NCBI RefSeq assembly: GCF_000455345.1
Contig: NZ_HG315690.1
Coordinates: 124,001 to 188,000 of the forward strand
Direction: 5' to 3'
DNA from: Halopiger goleimassiliensis
Lineage (GTDB): Archaea > Halobacteriota > Halobacteria > Halobacteriales > Natrialbaceae
Length of the DNA: 64,000 nucleotides
The notes beneath the pieces were generated by a model. The model did not search any database, was not told the origin of the DNA, and saw only the letters and a list, made by a program, of their open reading frames with translations. The position numbers were made by a program, and so were the translations under genes. The number at the start of each line of letters is the position of its first letter. The first letter of the stretch is position 1. Shown piece after piece: positions 43,758 to 52,650 of the stretch.

Positions 43758-45071
43758 ATGACCGACTGGATCGGTGACGTCTTCACGAGCGACGTCGGCT
43801 GGGACCACCTGGAACGGCTGGTCGATATCGGCGATCGGATGGCAGGCAGCGAGGGCGAACGCGAGGCCGCGGCGTTGACGCGGGATGCGCTCGCGGACGT
43901 CGGTGCACGTAACGTCCACCTCGAGCCCTTCGAGATCCAGGGCTGGAGCCGCGGCGACAGCGCCATCGTCGCCGACGGCGACGAACAGTCGTCGATCGCC
44001 CTGCCGCGCAGCCCATCCGAACGCGTTACCGGACCGCTGATCGACCTCGGGTACGGACTCCCCGCGGACTTCGAGGAACGTGACCTCGAGGGAGCGATCG
44101 TCATGGTTCGTAGCGACATCCCGGACTACTACGATCGGTACGTCCACCGGCGAGAGAAGTACTACCACGCCGTCGACGGCGGCGCAGTCGGCTTCGTCTA
44201 CCGCAACCACGTCGAGGGCTGTCTTCCGCCGACGGGAAGCGTTGGGACTGACGACGACCCGATCGGCGAGATTCCGGCCGTCGGCGTCTCGAGCGAGGTC
44301 GGGGCGCGGCTGGCACGGCGATGGGACGGCGAGGAGATCGAACTCCGCGTCGAGGCCGACGTCCACGAGGCACGGAGTCAGAACGTCCACGCCGAACTCG
44401 GTCCCGACACGGACGAGCGCGTCCTCGTGACGAGCCACGTCGACGCCCACGACATCGCCGAGGGAGCGCTCGACAACGGCGCGGGGACGGCGATGGTCCT
44501 CGAAATCGCGAACGCGCTCGCCGACCGCGAGGACGACCTCGAAACGAAGGTCGAGTTCGTCGCCTACGGTGCCGAGGAAGTCGGTCTCACCGGCTCCTCG
44601 AGACACGCGGAGACGACGGACCACGGGACGATCCGCGCCGTCGTCAACAACGACGGGGTCGTCCGCGGGCGAACCCTCGAGTTTACGACCCACGGGTTCC
44701 CCGAACTCGAGGCCGCCGCCGAACGCGTCGCGGACCGGTACGGACATCCGGTCCGGACGGTGCCACGGCTCGGCCCGCACAGCGACCACTGGCCGTTCGT
44801 GCAGTGGGGCGTCCCCGGCTACCACGTCATGAGCACAAGCGACGAAGTCGGTCGGGGCTGGGGCCACACCTTCGCCGACACGCTGGACAAACTCGAGAAA
44901 CGCGACCTGCGCGAACAGGCGATTCTGCTGACCGACCTCGTCGTCGACCTCGCGGCCGCCGACCGGTCGATCGAGCACCGCTCGAGCGAGGAGATCGTCG
45001 CGGATCTCGAGGCGCAGAACCTCGCCGAGGGGATGCGAATTACCGGCGACTGGCCGTACGACGAGGCTTAA
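43758..45071 (+). CDS. M28-family metallopeptidase (aminopeptidase-like)
   Basis: A 437-aa peptidase. A PA domain (about 85-190, GLPADFEERDLEGAIVMV ... AVGFVYRNH) precedes the M28 catalytic domain: SHVDAHDIAEGALDNGAGTAMVLE with His and bridging Asp, FVAYGAEEVGLTGS with the catalytic Glu-Glu pair, and VNNDG, and a late SDHWPFVQWGVPGYHVM His. There is no signal peptide, so it is probably cytoplasmic. It likely removes N-terminal residues from peptides. Confidence 0.93.
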   Translation: MTDWIGDVFTSDVGWDHLERLVDIGDRMAGSEGEREAAALTRDALADVGARNVHLEPFEIQGWSRGDSAIVADGDEQSSIALPRSPSERVTGPLIDLGYGLPADFEERDLEGAIVMVRSDIPDYYDRYVHRREKYYHAVDGGAVGFVYRNHVEGCLPPTGSVGTDDDPIGEIPAVGVSSEVGARLARRWDGEEIELRVEADVHEARSQNVHAELGPDTDERVLVTSHVDAHDIAEGALDNGAGTAMVLEIANALADREDDLETKVEFVAYGAEEVGLTGSSRHAETTDHGTIRAVVNNDGVVRGRTLEFTTHGFPELEAAAERVADRYGHPVRTVPRLGPHSDHWPFVQWGVPGYHVMSTSDEVGRGWGHTFADTLDKLEKRDLREQAILLTDLVVDLAAADRSIEHRSSEEIVADLEAQNLAEGMRITGDWPYDEA

Positions 45072-45118
45072 CGGGTCGAATCCGCACGCTTTTTGGCCGG
45101 AGCACGAAAGTCGAAGAC

Positions 45119-45991
45119 ATGCCCAGCGAGTGGGACCCGGAGGACGAGCCGGTCGTCGGCGTCGTCGAAGGCGGGCCAGCCGACGAGGATACCCCCACGA
45201 CCGACTCGAACGCGGACGACCCGACGGAGTCGTTCGACCGGGTCCTCGCAAGCGATGCGTTCGAAGCCGCGACCGCCGACGCCGACGTCGTTCGGGGTTC
45301 CCTCGAGGAGGTGCTCGCGGCAAACCCGACGCTACTCGTTGCCCAGGGAACCGCCACTCTCTCCGCAGTTTCGCAGTTCCGTCCGTCCGTACCCGTGCTG
45401 CCAGTCGGCTCCGTCCCCGGCATCGACGCGGTTCCCCCGGATCATCTCGCCGACCACCTCGAACGGACGCTCGCCGGAGCGGCTCGGCTCCGTCACCACG
45501 ACGTGTTGGCGATCGACGTCGACTGGCCGGAGGGGAGCGACACGACGGGTGCGGACAGCCTCGATCTCGAGCACGCGCTGTTCGACGTCACGCTCGTGAC
45601 GGCCGAACCGGCACGCATCTCGGAGTACGCCGTCTCCAGAGACGGCGAGCAACTCGAGACGGTACGTGCGGACGGAATCGTCGTCGCGACACCCGCTGGC
45701 AGTCACGGCTACGCGGAGGCCGTCGACGCGCCGCGACTGTCGCCAGCGGTCGAGGGAGTCGCCGTCGCGCCGATCGGTCCGTTCGTCACGAAGACCCGAC
45801 AGTGGGTTCTCCCGACCGACCTCGCGTGTTCGGTCGAACGCGACGAGGGGGACGTCAGGTTGGTCGTCGACGGCCGTTCGGTCGGGACCGTCTCGGTCGG
45901 TACCGAAGTCGCCATCTCGAAGGCCGGCACGCTCGCGGTACTCGCGCCGAGTACCACGAGAATCGCCGATCGCTCCGAGCGCGGTGGCTAA
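45119..45991 (+). CDS. NAD(+) kinase-like protein with altered catalytic motif
   Basis: A 290-aa relative of NAD kinase. The second half is clear: DGIVVATPAGSHGYAEAVDAPRLSP (residues 186-210) corresponds to the NAD-binding TPTGSTAY loop, followed by VAVAPIGPFV. However the GGDGT motif is replaced by VAQGTATLSAV at 74-84, so the Asp that kinases need is absent. The N-terminal 40 residues are an acidic extension. It is probably a non-catalytic or altered paralogue. It follows the M28 gene with a 47-nt gap. Confidence 0.82.
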   Translation: MPSEWDPEDEPVVGVVEGGPADEDTPTTDSNADDPTESFDRVLASDAFEAATADADVVRGSLEEVLAANPTLLVAQGTATLSAVSQFRPSVPVLPVGSVPGIDAVPPDHLADHLERTLAGAARLRHHDVLAIDVDWPEGSDTTGADSLDLEHALFDVTLVTAEPARISEYAVSRDGEQLETVRADGIVVATPAGSHGYAEAVDAPRLSPAVEGVAVAPIGPFVTKTRQWVLPTDLACSVERDEGDVRLVVDGRSVGTVSVGTEVAISKAGTLAVLAPSTTRIADRSERGG

Positions 45992-46068
45992 ACTCGTTCG
46001 AAAAACGGTGCTCTCGAGGGCGTCGACCGGCCGGCCTGAGCCACCAGCGCCCGCAGGGTATCGACGCG

Positions 46069-46311
46069 TTAGCTGTTGTACGGCTCTTCGTCCCGGTGGT
46101 GGTCCGGGTTCGCGTTCTCGAGGGCGTCGTTCTCCCGCTCTTTCGACTGGTGTTCGATGTCCTGTCGGCGCTGTTCCTCGTCCTGGCGCTCCCGCGCTTC
46201 CTTCTCCTCCTCGGTAAGTTCGTCGTCCTCCTCGTCCTGTGACCGTTCCTTCGCGAGTTCGACGTCCCGCCCGTGCTCGTCTTTCCCGGTCTCGTCAGTA
46301 TCGTTGGCCAT
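46069..46311 (-). CDS. Highly charged 80-aa hypothetical protein
   Basis: A small soluble protein made mostly of Glu, Asp, Arg, Lys and Gln (EEDDELTEEEKEARERQDEEQRRQD), predicted as one long charged helix, ending NPDHHRDEEPYNS. No Cys or hydrophobic core. Probably a disordered haloarchaeal adaptor; no function can be assigned. Confidence 0.68.
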   Translation of the reverse strand: MANDTDETGKDEHGRDVELAKERSQDEEDDELTEEEKEARERQDEEQRRQDIEHQSKERENDALENANPDHHRDEEPYNS

Positions 46312-46407
46312 AGTGATCCCGGCCGGGGCTACCGGGGAGCCGCGAAAAGGCGTTCGGCTTGCGACGGTCGGCCCGAGCATCCGCCGGCGTCGGGGTGCCG
46401 GCTCGGA

Positions 46408-47091
46408 TTACCAGGGCTCGCCCGAGGCGAGGTCGATCTCGCTGTCACCCTTCTCGGACGGACAGACGTCCGCGAGGACGCAGTCGTCACAGTCCGGGTT
46501 TCGGGCCGTACAGACCGCGCGGCCGTGATCGATACAGAGGTGGGTGAACTGCTGCCAGTACCCCTCCGGGACCAGTTCCATCAGTTCCTGCTCGATCGCC
46601 TCCGGTCGTTTCTCTTCCGTGAGCCCGAGTCGACGTGAGAGACGCTGTACGTGCGTGTCGACGACGATTCCCTCGACGACGTCGTGGCCGTGCTGGAGGA
46701 CGACGTTGGCCGTCTTCCGGCCGACGCCCGACAGGTCGGTCAGTTCGTCCATCGTATCCGGAACCTCGCCGTCGTGTTCCTCAACGATGGTCTCGCAGGC
46801 GCTTTTGATGTAGCCGGCCTTGTTGTTGTAGTAGGTGATCGAGTTGAGGTCCTCCGCGAGTTCCTCCTGAGGGACGTTCGCGTAATCCTCCGGGCCGTCG
46901 TACTTCTCGAAGAGGTGCTCGGTCTCCTGGTTGACCCGCTCGTCGGTACACTGGGCCGAGAGGATCACCGCGATCAGCAACTCGAGGCGGTTCGAGTACC
47001 GCAGCGAGATCGTCGAGTCGGGATACTCCGCCTCGAGTCGCTCGACGATCGTTTCGGCCTGTTCCGTTCGCGTATCACGTGGGGTCCCCAT
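46408..47091 (-). CDS. nth: Endonuclease III (Nth), DNA glycosylase/AP lyase
   Basis: A 227-aa base-excision repair enzyme for oxidised pyrimidines. The helix-hairpin-helix is LTDLSGVGRKTANVVLQHG with the catalytic Lys, then VVDTHVQRLSRRLGL with the catalytic Asp. The [4Fe-4S] cluster motif is C-x6-C-x2-C-x5-C (CTARNPDCDDCVLADVC). The ATG at 47089-47091 matches the normal N-terminus; longer frames upstream are unsupported. Confidence 0.97.
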   Translation of the reverse strand: MGTPRDTRTEQAETIVERLEAEYPDSTISLRYSNRLELLIAVILSAQCTDERVNQETEHLFEKYDGPEDYANVPQEELAEDLNSITYYNNKAGYIKSACETIVEEHDGEVPDTMDELTDLSGVGRKTANVVLQHGHDVVEGIVVDTHVQRLSRRLGLTEEKRPEAIEQELMELVPEGYWQQFTHLCIDHGRAVCTARNPDCDDCVLADVCPSEKGDSEIDLASGEPW

Positions 47092-47243
47092 GAGGGTGAG
47101 GTAGGAGCGCCCTCGTTTGAGGGTTCGGGTTTTCGTACGCCCGCGACGCGGGCGACTCGAGGACAGCCACTGGGCTGCGTGGCGTGTGAAGTCATCCGCG
47201 AAAAGTGAGGACGCTCCGTACGTAGTCGGTCGAGATCGGCTCC

Positions 47244-47612
47244 CTAGTTTTCGAACCGGTCCTTGTTTAGTACGAGGATCGCCAGGCCCGCTGCGCTGAG
47301 CAGCGTAAACAGGATCGAGAGGGCCATGAACGTCGCCCCGTCGATGATGATCGTGAGGACCCGGCGGGCAACGTCGAGACCGAAGACGGCGATCCCGAGC
47401 GATCCGGCCCACGGCTCGAGCGCGAACACGCCGTAGGCGACGGCGATGAAGCCGGCTCCGACGATCAGTGCGACGACGCCCTGGATTACGGCACCCATGC
47501 CGGCGAAGCCGCCGATCAAACTGAGAATGCCGCCGATGAAGAGGGACCATAGTCCAAGTGGCAATGCAAGTACACTGACAGCTGTTAGTGCTGACGTTCT
47601 ATCTTCTACCAT
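47244..47612 (-). CDS. Four-helix membrane protein, 122 aa
   Basis: Four hydrophobic helices (VSVLALPLGLWSLFIGGILSLIGG, VIQGVVALIVGAGFIAVAYGVFAL, SLGIAVFGLDVARRVLTIII, ALSILFTLLSAAGLAILVLN). A strong AT-rich TATA (ATATAATATATG) centred about 26 nt before the ATG at 47612 makes this the likely leaderless start rather than the ATG 12 nt upstream. Function unknown; similar four-helix proteins are common in haloarchaea. Confidence 0.75.
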   Translation of the reverse strand: MVEDRTSALTAVSVLALPLGLWSLFIGGILSLIGGFAGMGAVIQGVVALIVGAGFIAVAYGVFALEPWAGSLGIAVFGLDVARRVLTIIIDGATFMALSILFTLLSAAGLAILVLNKDRFEN

Positions 47613-48187
47613 AGTGGATGGCATATGAAGGGCATATATTATATCTACTGGCCGACTTCTTGCGATTCTTGGAACAGTGAGACTGGGTCCATAATTCATC
47701 TATATATGACAGGAGGATATGATTATGCCGAAGTGATAAATGAGATAACATATGTGGGTTGGAACGAGCATTTCTCTCCGCCGGACTCTCGGCTCGATCC
47801 GACCCACCCTCGTCGGACGAACGATCGTCACTCCACCCACCCTGGCGAGGTCGAGGGTGTTCTCCCCCGACGGGTACTGACCACATGTGAACGAACACCG
47901 GCGAGAGACCGCCGCTGAGGGAGCGATCCCGTTTCTGCTGTCGTATATCGTTCCCGAACAGATTTCATAACTATCAAATAATAGAAGAATAAAACCGTCT
48001 TATGCGCCTATCCGGCGCACACAGTAGTCCAGTGGACTTGCTGTGCCATGCCGGGCTAGCAGCCCGATACCACTGCTATCGGGAGGGAGCGAGCGTGAGC
48101 CGACGATACTGGACGTGAAATCAGGACTGGGTCGTTTGTCGGACGAATGCCGTGAACTTTATGCGACCGTCACGTCCGTGTGAGGGT
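47613..48187 (+). other. 575-nt intergenic region, AT-rich with a structured segment
   Basis: Sequence composition drops to well below the window average at 47630-47760 and 47965-48000. It contains the promoter of the membrane gene on the left and of mvaD on the right (AACTTTATG at 48156-48164). The part at 48000-48090 folds into several hairpins. No protein gene is supported. Confidence 0.5.
48000..48090 (+). ncRNA. Candidate structured small RNA upstream of mvaD
   Basis: An AT-rich promoter-like stretch ending AATAAAACC (about 47990) is followed by consecutive inverted repeats: GCGCC-TATCC-GGCGC (48004-48018), AGTCC-AGT-GGACT (48026-48038), CGGGCT-AGC-AGCCCG (48052-48066) and CCGATA/TATCGG (48064-48082). 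The last two share bases and are mutually exclusive, as in a switch. An ACA follows the first stem. Could be an H/ACA guide, a regulatory leader or an unknown RNA. Confidence 0.35.
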
Positions 48188-49171
48188 ATGAAAGCGACCG
48201 CGATGGCCCACCCCATCCAGGGCCTGGTCAAGTACCACGGGATGCGCGACGAAATCGAGCGCCTCCCCTACCACGACAGTATCAGCCTCTGTACGGCCCC
48301 TAGCCACACGCGGACCACCGTCGAGTTCTCGATGGACTACGACGAGGATCGGTTCGTCGTCGACGGCGAGGAACTCGAGGGGCGAGCCGCTGAACGCGTC
48401 GAGGCCGTCGTCGAGAAGGCCCGCTCGCTGTCCGACGCCGCCCACACGGTCTATCCCGTGCGCCTCGAGAGCGAGAACAGTTTCCCTTCGAACGTCGGTC
48501 TCGGTTCGTCCTCGTCGGGCTTCGCGGCCGCCGCGATGGCGCTGGCCGAGGCGGCGGAACTCGACCTCTCGCTGCCGGAAATCTCGACGATCGCTCGCGT
48601 CGGTTCGGCCTCCGCGGCTCGAGCCGTGACGGGTGCGTTCTCCCAGCTCCACACGGGTCTCAACGACGAAGACTGTCGCTCGCGGCGGATCCCGACGAAC
48701 CTTCACGAGGACCTGAAGATCATCGTCGGGCTGGTTCCCTACCACAAGGAAACCGAGGACGCCCACGAAGAGGCCGCGGACAGTCACATGTTCCAGGCCC
48801 GCAACGCCCACATCCACGAGCAGATCGCAGAAATGCGCGACGCCCTGCGTAGCGACGACTTCGAGCGGGCCTTCGAACTCGCCGAACACGACTCGCTGTC
48901 GCTCGCGGCGACGACGATGACCGGACCGTCCGGCTGGGTCTACTGGCAGCCGGCGACGCTCGCTATTTTCAACCGCGTGCGCGAACTCCGCGAGGAGGAA
49001 GACATCCCGGTCTACTTCTCGACCGACACCGGCGCGAGCGTCTACGTCAACACCACCGAGGAACACGCCGAGTTCGTCGAGGAGGAGATCGCCGACTGCG
49101 GCGTCTCGACGACCACCTGGGACGTCGGCGGCCCCGCACGGTTGCTGGACGAGGACGACCACCTCTTCTAA
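48188..49171 (+). CDS. mvaD: Phosphomevalonate decarboxylase (mevalonate-diphosphate-decarboxylase family)
   Basis: A 327-aa GHMP-type enzyme with HPIQGLVKYHG, the ATP loop NVGLGSSSSGFAAAAMAL and SASAARAVTGAFSQL. The Haloferax orthologue decarboxylates phosphomevalonate to isopentenyl phosphate in the haloarchaeal mevalonate pathway, and this protein shares that class's length and N-terminus; activity here is by homology. A TATA-like ACTTTATG about 28 nt before the ATG implies a leaderless mRNA. Confidence 0.93.
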   Translation: MKATAMAHPIQGLVKYHGMRDEIERLPYHDSISLCTAPSHTRTTVEFSMDYDEDRFVVDGEELEGRAAERVEAVVEKARSLSDAAHTVYPVRLESENSFPSNVGLGSSSSGFAAAAMALAEAAELDLSLPEISTIARVGSASAARAVTGAFSQLHTGLNDEDCRSRRIPTNLHEDLKIIVGLVPYHKETEDAHEEAADSHMFQARNAHIHEQIAEMRDALRSDDFERAFELAEHDSLSLAATTMTGPSGWVYWQPATLAIFNRVRELREEEDIPVYFSTDTGASVYVNTTEEHAEFVEEEIADCGVSTTTWDVGGPARLLDEDDHLF

Positions 49172-49219
49172 CCGTCCCCGTCGACAGCGTATTTGAGGGC
49201 CGAACCCCAACGTCGAGTC

Positions 49220-50335
49220 ATGCACGTCGTCGTCCTCGGCGCTGGCTACGCCGGACTGACGCTCACGCGGTTACTCGAAACCGAACTCCCCGACGACGTC
49301 GACCTGACGCTGGTCGATCGCTCGCCCGACCATCTCGTCCAGCACGAACTCCACCGGGTGATCCGTCGCCCCGAACTCGCCGACGGAATCGCGGTGTCCC
49401 TTCCCGCGGTACTCGAGCGAGCGACCGTCCAGGTCGGCGAGGTGGAGGAGATCGACCGCGCGGAACGTACTGTCACGCTCTCGAGCGGAACGCTCTCCTA
49501 CGACGTCGCGGCGATCTGTCTCGGGGCGCGCACGGCCTACTACGGTCTCGAGAACGTCCGCGAGCACGCGATACCGCTCAAATCGCTCTCGGACGCGCTG
49601 GCGATCCGCTCACGGGCGCGCGAGGTGCTGGCCGACGACGGCCACGTCGTAGTCGGTGGCGCTGGCCTCTCGGGCATCCAGGTCGCCGGGGAACTGGCCG
49701 CCCTAGTACGGGAGCAAGGCAGCGACGCGTCGGTGACGCTCCTCGAGCAACAGCCAGCGGTCGCGCCGTCGTTTCCGGCGGCGTTTCAGACGGCGACGGC
49801 GCGCGCGCTCGAAGAACAGGGAGTTATCGTCCGAACCGACGTCGCAGTCACGGGAGCCGGACCGACCCACGTCGCCGTCGACTCAGGCGACCGGCTTCCG
49901 TCTGACCTGTTCGTCTGGACCGGTGGCATCGCGGGCACGGCGGCGGTCGGCGACCGGCCGACGGTCGAAGCCGACCTGCGACTCGACGAGCGGACGTTCG
50001 CCTTCGGGGACGCTGTCCGCGTCGTCGACGCCGAGGGCACCGCCGTGCCAGCCAGCGCACAGGCGGCGGTCCGTCAGGCCCGGACGGCGGCGACGAACGT
50101 CCACCGGGTGGTCGACTCCGAGGACGCCGACCCGTCACTCGAGACGTTCACGTTCGACTCGCCGGGCTGGCTGGTCAGCGTGGGCGACGACGCCGTCGCG
50201 TACGTGGGCGGATCGGTACTGACCGGCCGTGCCGCAAAAGCGATCAAGGCGACCGTCGGCGTCGGCTACCTCTCAGCGATCGGTGCGCGGCGCAACGCCG
50301 CCGACGTGGCGTACAGCGAGTTGCGCTCCGATTGA
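49220..50335 (+). CDS. NDH-2-like FAD-dependent NAD(P)H oxidoreductase
   Basis: A 371-aa two-dinucleotide-binding flavoprotein. FAD binds at VVLGAGYAGLTLTRLLE (residues 3-19) and NAD(P)H at VVVGGAGLSGIQVAGEL (about 150-166); AFGDAVRV is the second FAD contact. The ILE/DLFVWTGGI region is typical of type II NADH dehydrogenases. The C-terminus lacks a clear membrane helix but ends amphipathic. It may feed electrons to menaquinone. It is separated from mvaD by 48 nt. Confidence 0.88.
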   Translation: MHVVVLGAGYAGLTLTRLLETELPDDVDLTLVDRSPDHLVQHELHRVIRRPELADGIAVSLPAVLERATVQVGEVEEIDRAERTVTLSSGTLSYDVAAICLGARTAYYGLENVREHAIPLKSLSDALAIRSRAREVLADDGHVVVGGAGLSGIQVAGELAALVREQGSDASVTLLEQQPAVAPSFPAAFQTATARALEEQGVIVRTDVAVTGAGPTHVAVDSGDRLPSDLFVWTGGIAGTAAVGDRPTVEADLRLDERTFAFGDAVRVVDAEGTAVPASAQAAVRQARTAATNVHRVVDSEDADPSLETFTFDSPGWLVSVGDDAVAYVGGSVLTGRAAKAIKATVGVGYLSAIGARRNAADVAYSELRSD

Positions 50336-50343
50336 TTACGCGG

Positions 50344-51321
50344 TCAGGTCCAGCGATCCAGGCCCGTCTGGGTGACGCTCTCCTCGATGCGCTCGAAGCC
50401 GCGGGCGACCTCGTCCGCGTCGACCGCCCACTCCTCGCAGACGTACTCCCGGGCGGCCTCGAGGTCCGGATCTAGCGTCGCGTCGAACTCGTACTCGTCG
50501 GTCACGTTCGGATCGCGGAACAGTTGCCTGACGCGGTCGCCGTACTCGACGCTGTCGCCGCGTGCCTCGAGCACGCTCCAGAGGTCGCCGTGTTCCGTGA
50601 TCTCTTTGATGGCCGTCTTCGGGCCGATCCCCGAGACGCCCTCGTTGAAGTCCGTGCCGATGAGGATTGCCGCGTCGATCAACTGCTCGAGGGTCAGGTC
50701 GTGGTGTGCCAGGGTGGCGTCGAGGTCCATCAGTTCGGGGTCGCCCTTGCTGGTCAACTGGCGCAGCGTCAGCGGCGCGCCGAACAGCAGGGCGTCGTAA
50801 TCTTCCGACCCCACGTAGTCCGCGTCGCCACGTCGAACCATGTGCGCCGCCTGGGCCTCGCCCTCGGCAGGGGCTTCGACGATGGGGACGTCCAGCAACC
50901 GGAGGAGTTCGCGGCTCGTCTCCTGGATCGTCGGCGTCAGCCGCTGCGTGCGCGACTCGAGCTGGGCGATGGCCACCTCGTCGCCCTCCTCGCGGGCCAC
51001 CTCGAGTTGCTCCTCGTAGCTCCGGCGTTGCTCCCGGCGGGATTCGATCTCGTCTTCCTTCAACTCCGAGGGGCCGCCGTCGAAGACCATTACCGGCGTG
51101 ACGTCGTTCTCGAAGAACTTCGGCAGCCCCTGGACGATGCCGACGAGGTTCGCGACCTCGGTGCCGTCGGCGGTCGTGTAGATCGAGCTATCGGTCCACT
51201 TGACGGTCGTGGTCAGGTACCGGTAGAGCCAGTTGTGCGCGTCGACCGCGACGACGCCCTCGACATCCGAGAAGGGGATCTCCTCGATGACCGCGATGTC
51301 GCGAAGTGCTGCGTTTCCCAT
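50344..51321 (-). CDS. fen: Flap endonuclease 1
   Basis: A 325-aa structure-specific nuclease for Okazaki fragment and repair flaps. [14 protein letters not shown] and [12 protein letters not shown] supply the first metal-binding Asp, [33 protein letters not shown] the Glu/Asp cluster, and [18 protein letters not shown] the helix-hairpin-helix. The last eight residues QTGLDRWT match a PCNA-interacting (PIP) box. It is divergent from nothing near; the GNAT gene lies upstream on the same strand. Confidence 0.96.
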   Translation of the reverse strand: MGNAALRDIAVIEEIPFSDVEGVVAVDAHNWLYRYLTTTVKWTDSSIYTTADGTEVANLVGIVQGLPKFFENDVTPVMVFDGGPSELKEDEIESRREQRRSYEEQLEVAREEGDEVAIAQLESRTQRLTPTIQETSRELLRLLDVPIVEAPAEGEAQAAHMVRRGDADYVGSEDYDALLFGAPLTLRQLTSKGDPELMDLDATLAHHDLTLEQLIDAAILIGTDFNEGVSGIGPKTAIKEITEHGDLWSVLEARGDSVEYGDRVRQLFRDPNVTDEYEFDATLDPDLEAAREYVCEEWAVDADEVARGFERIEESVTQTGLDRWT

Positions 51322-51369
51322 CGGCGATCAGTAGGGAACGTCGGGATTTCAAACGTTGGCTTCCGACGA

Positions 51370-51942
51370 TCACTCCGCGGGCGTCGGCGGGTCAGTATCG
51401 CGCCGCGACGCCAGAAACGACTCCTCCTCGTCGGACAGGTCCCGCTCGCGAAACTCCTCGAGGCCTCGCTGATACCGCTCCGTCGCCGTTCGTCCGTCCC
51501 CGTCGTCGGCCGGCCGCGGGTACTCGAGCACCAGTTCGGCGATGCCGGTCGTCTCCCCGGTGTAGCCGAAGCCGGCCCGGTACAGCGCCTCGTAGGCGAA
51601 GGGATTGTTGACGGCGATCCGCAGACGGTCGTAACCGCGCTCGAGCGCCCGGTCGCGGACGAGTTCGGCGAGTCGGGGACCGATACCCTCGCCGCGCCGA
51701 TCGCGGGCGACGGTGACGTAGCGGAGCCACAGGACGTCCGCGTCGGTGCGATCCTCGTTGAACGCGATGGCCCCGACGATGTCACCGTCCTCGTCGTCTT
51801 CCTCACCCGCATCCGCCTCGCGAGCGACGGCCTTCCCGGTGTTCGTCATGACGAACTTGCCGGCGTAGCTGAACCGCCGATAATCGAGTCGGAGTTTCGG
51901 TCCGTCGGGCGGCCAGCCCAGCACCTCGAACTCGAGTGCCAC
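51370..51942 (-). CDS. GNAT-family N-acetyltransferase, leaderless GTG start
   Basis: A 190-aa acetyltransferase. RDRRGEGIGPRLAELV (Q/RxxGxG/A acetyl-CoA loop), LRIAVNNPFAYEALYRAGFGYTG and a final helical region are seen. The GTG at 51942 was chosen because a TATA-like ATTTTAGT lies 26 nt upstream, and no ATG lies at a suitable distance; an upstream ATG at 52059 would precede the promoter. Substrate is unknown. Confidence 0.87.
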   Translation of the reverse strand: MALEFEVLGWPPDGPKLRLDYRRFSYAGKFVMTNTGKAVAREADAGEEDDEDGDIVGAIAFNEDRTDADVLWLRYVTVARDRRGEGIGPRLAELVRDRALERGYDRLRIAVNNPFAYEALYRAGFGYTGETTGIAELVLEYPRPADDGDGRTATERYQRGLEEFRERDLSDEEESFLASRRDTDPPTPAE

Positions 51943-52064
51943 GGTCGGGGTTCGGCCCGCGGCGACTAAAATCCGGGGCACTCGTCCCCGGTACGACGGA
52001 TCTCCGGCCTCCCAACCGAGGAGGGACAAACCCTTATCCCGGGGTTCGTGGTAGCGCAATTGCT

Positions 52065-52610
52065 ATGGGAGCCGATACCACGACCGCGTTCGGGATCGAC
52101 AGTAGCTGGGGGTGGCCGATCGGCGGAGCGCTCGGGGGAGCGATCGCGGCGGCCGCGTTCGGCCTCGTGATGTGGCTCATGGACCCCGAGATTCTCGCCG
52201 TGGCGATTCCGGCAATCTACGGACTCGAGCCCGTCGGCGTCGTCGGCTGGACGATCCACGTCGCTCACGGGGTCGTCCTCGGACTGCTCTTTGGCTTCCT
52301 GGTTACCCGGGAGCCGATCCTGGGTATCGTGGCAACCTCGACCGAAACCGAGGCGCTCTCGCGAACGGGCATCGCCTTGCGCGTCGTCGGCGCTGGCTTC
52401 GTCTTCGGGCTGGCGGTGTGGGCGATCCTTCCACTACTCGTCCTGCCGGTCTGGCTCGAAGCCCTCGGCGTCGAAGCGGCGGCCGACTTCCCCGCGACGG
52501 CCGTCGAGAGCATGATCGGTCACCTCCTGTTCGGAACCGTCCTCGGATTGGTCTTTGCCGTGACTATCGACTTCAGGGATCGGCCGGCCCGGTCGCCGTT
52601 CGAGGAGTAG
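52065..52610 (+). CDS. Multi-pass membrane protein of unknown function
   Basis: A 181-aa protein with four or five hydrophobic segments: PIGGALGGAIAAAAFGLVMWL, VVGWTIHVAHGVVLGLLFGFLV (with a paired His), VVGAGFVFGLAVWAILPLLVLPVW and MIGHLLFGTVLGLVFAVTI (another His). Histidines inside two helices could bind metal or haem, but this is speculation. A TATA-like CTTATC lies about 30 nt before the ATG. Confidence 0.78.
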   Translation: MGADTTTAFGIDSSWGWPIGGALGGAIAAAAFGLVMWLMDPEILAVAIPAIYGLEPVGVVGWTIHVAHGVVLGLLFGFLVTREPILGIVATSTETEALSRTGIALRVVGAGFVFGLAVWAILPLLVLPVWLEALGVEAAADFPATAVESMIGHLLFGTVLGLVFAVTIDFRDRPARSPFEE

Positions 52611-52650
52611 CCGTTCGATCGCCTGCACCCGCCTCAACCCACTGGTCCGG

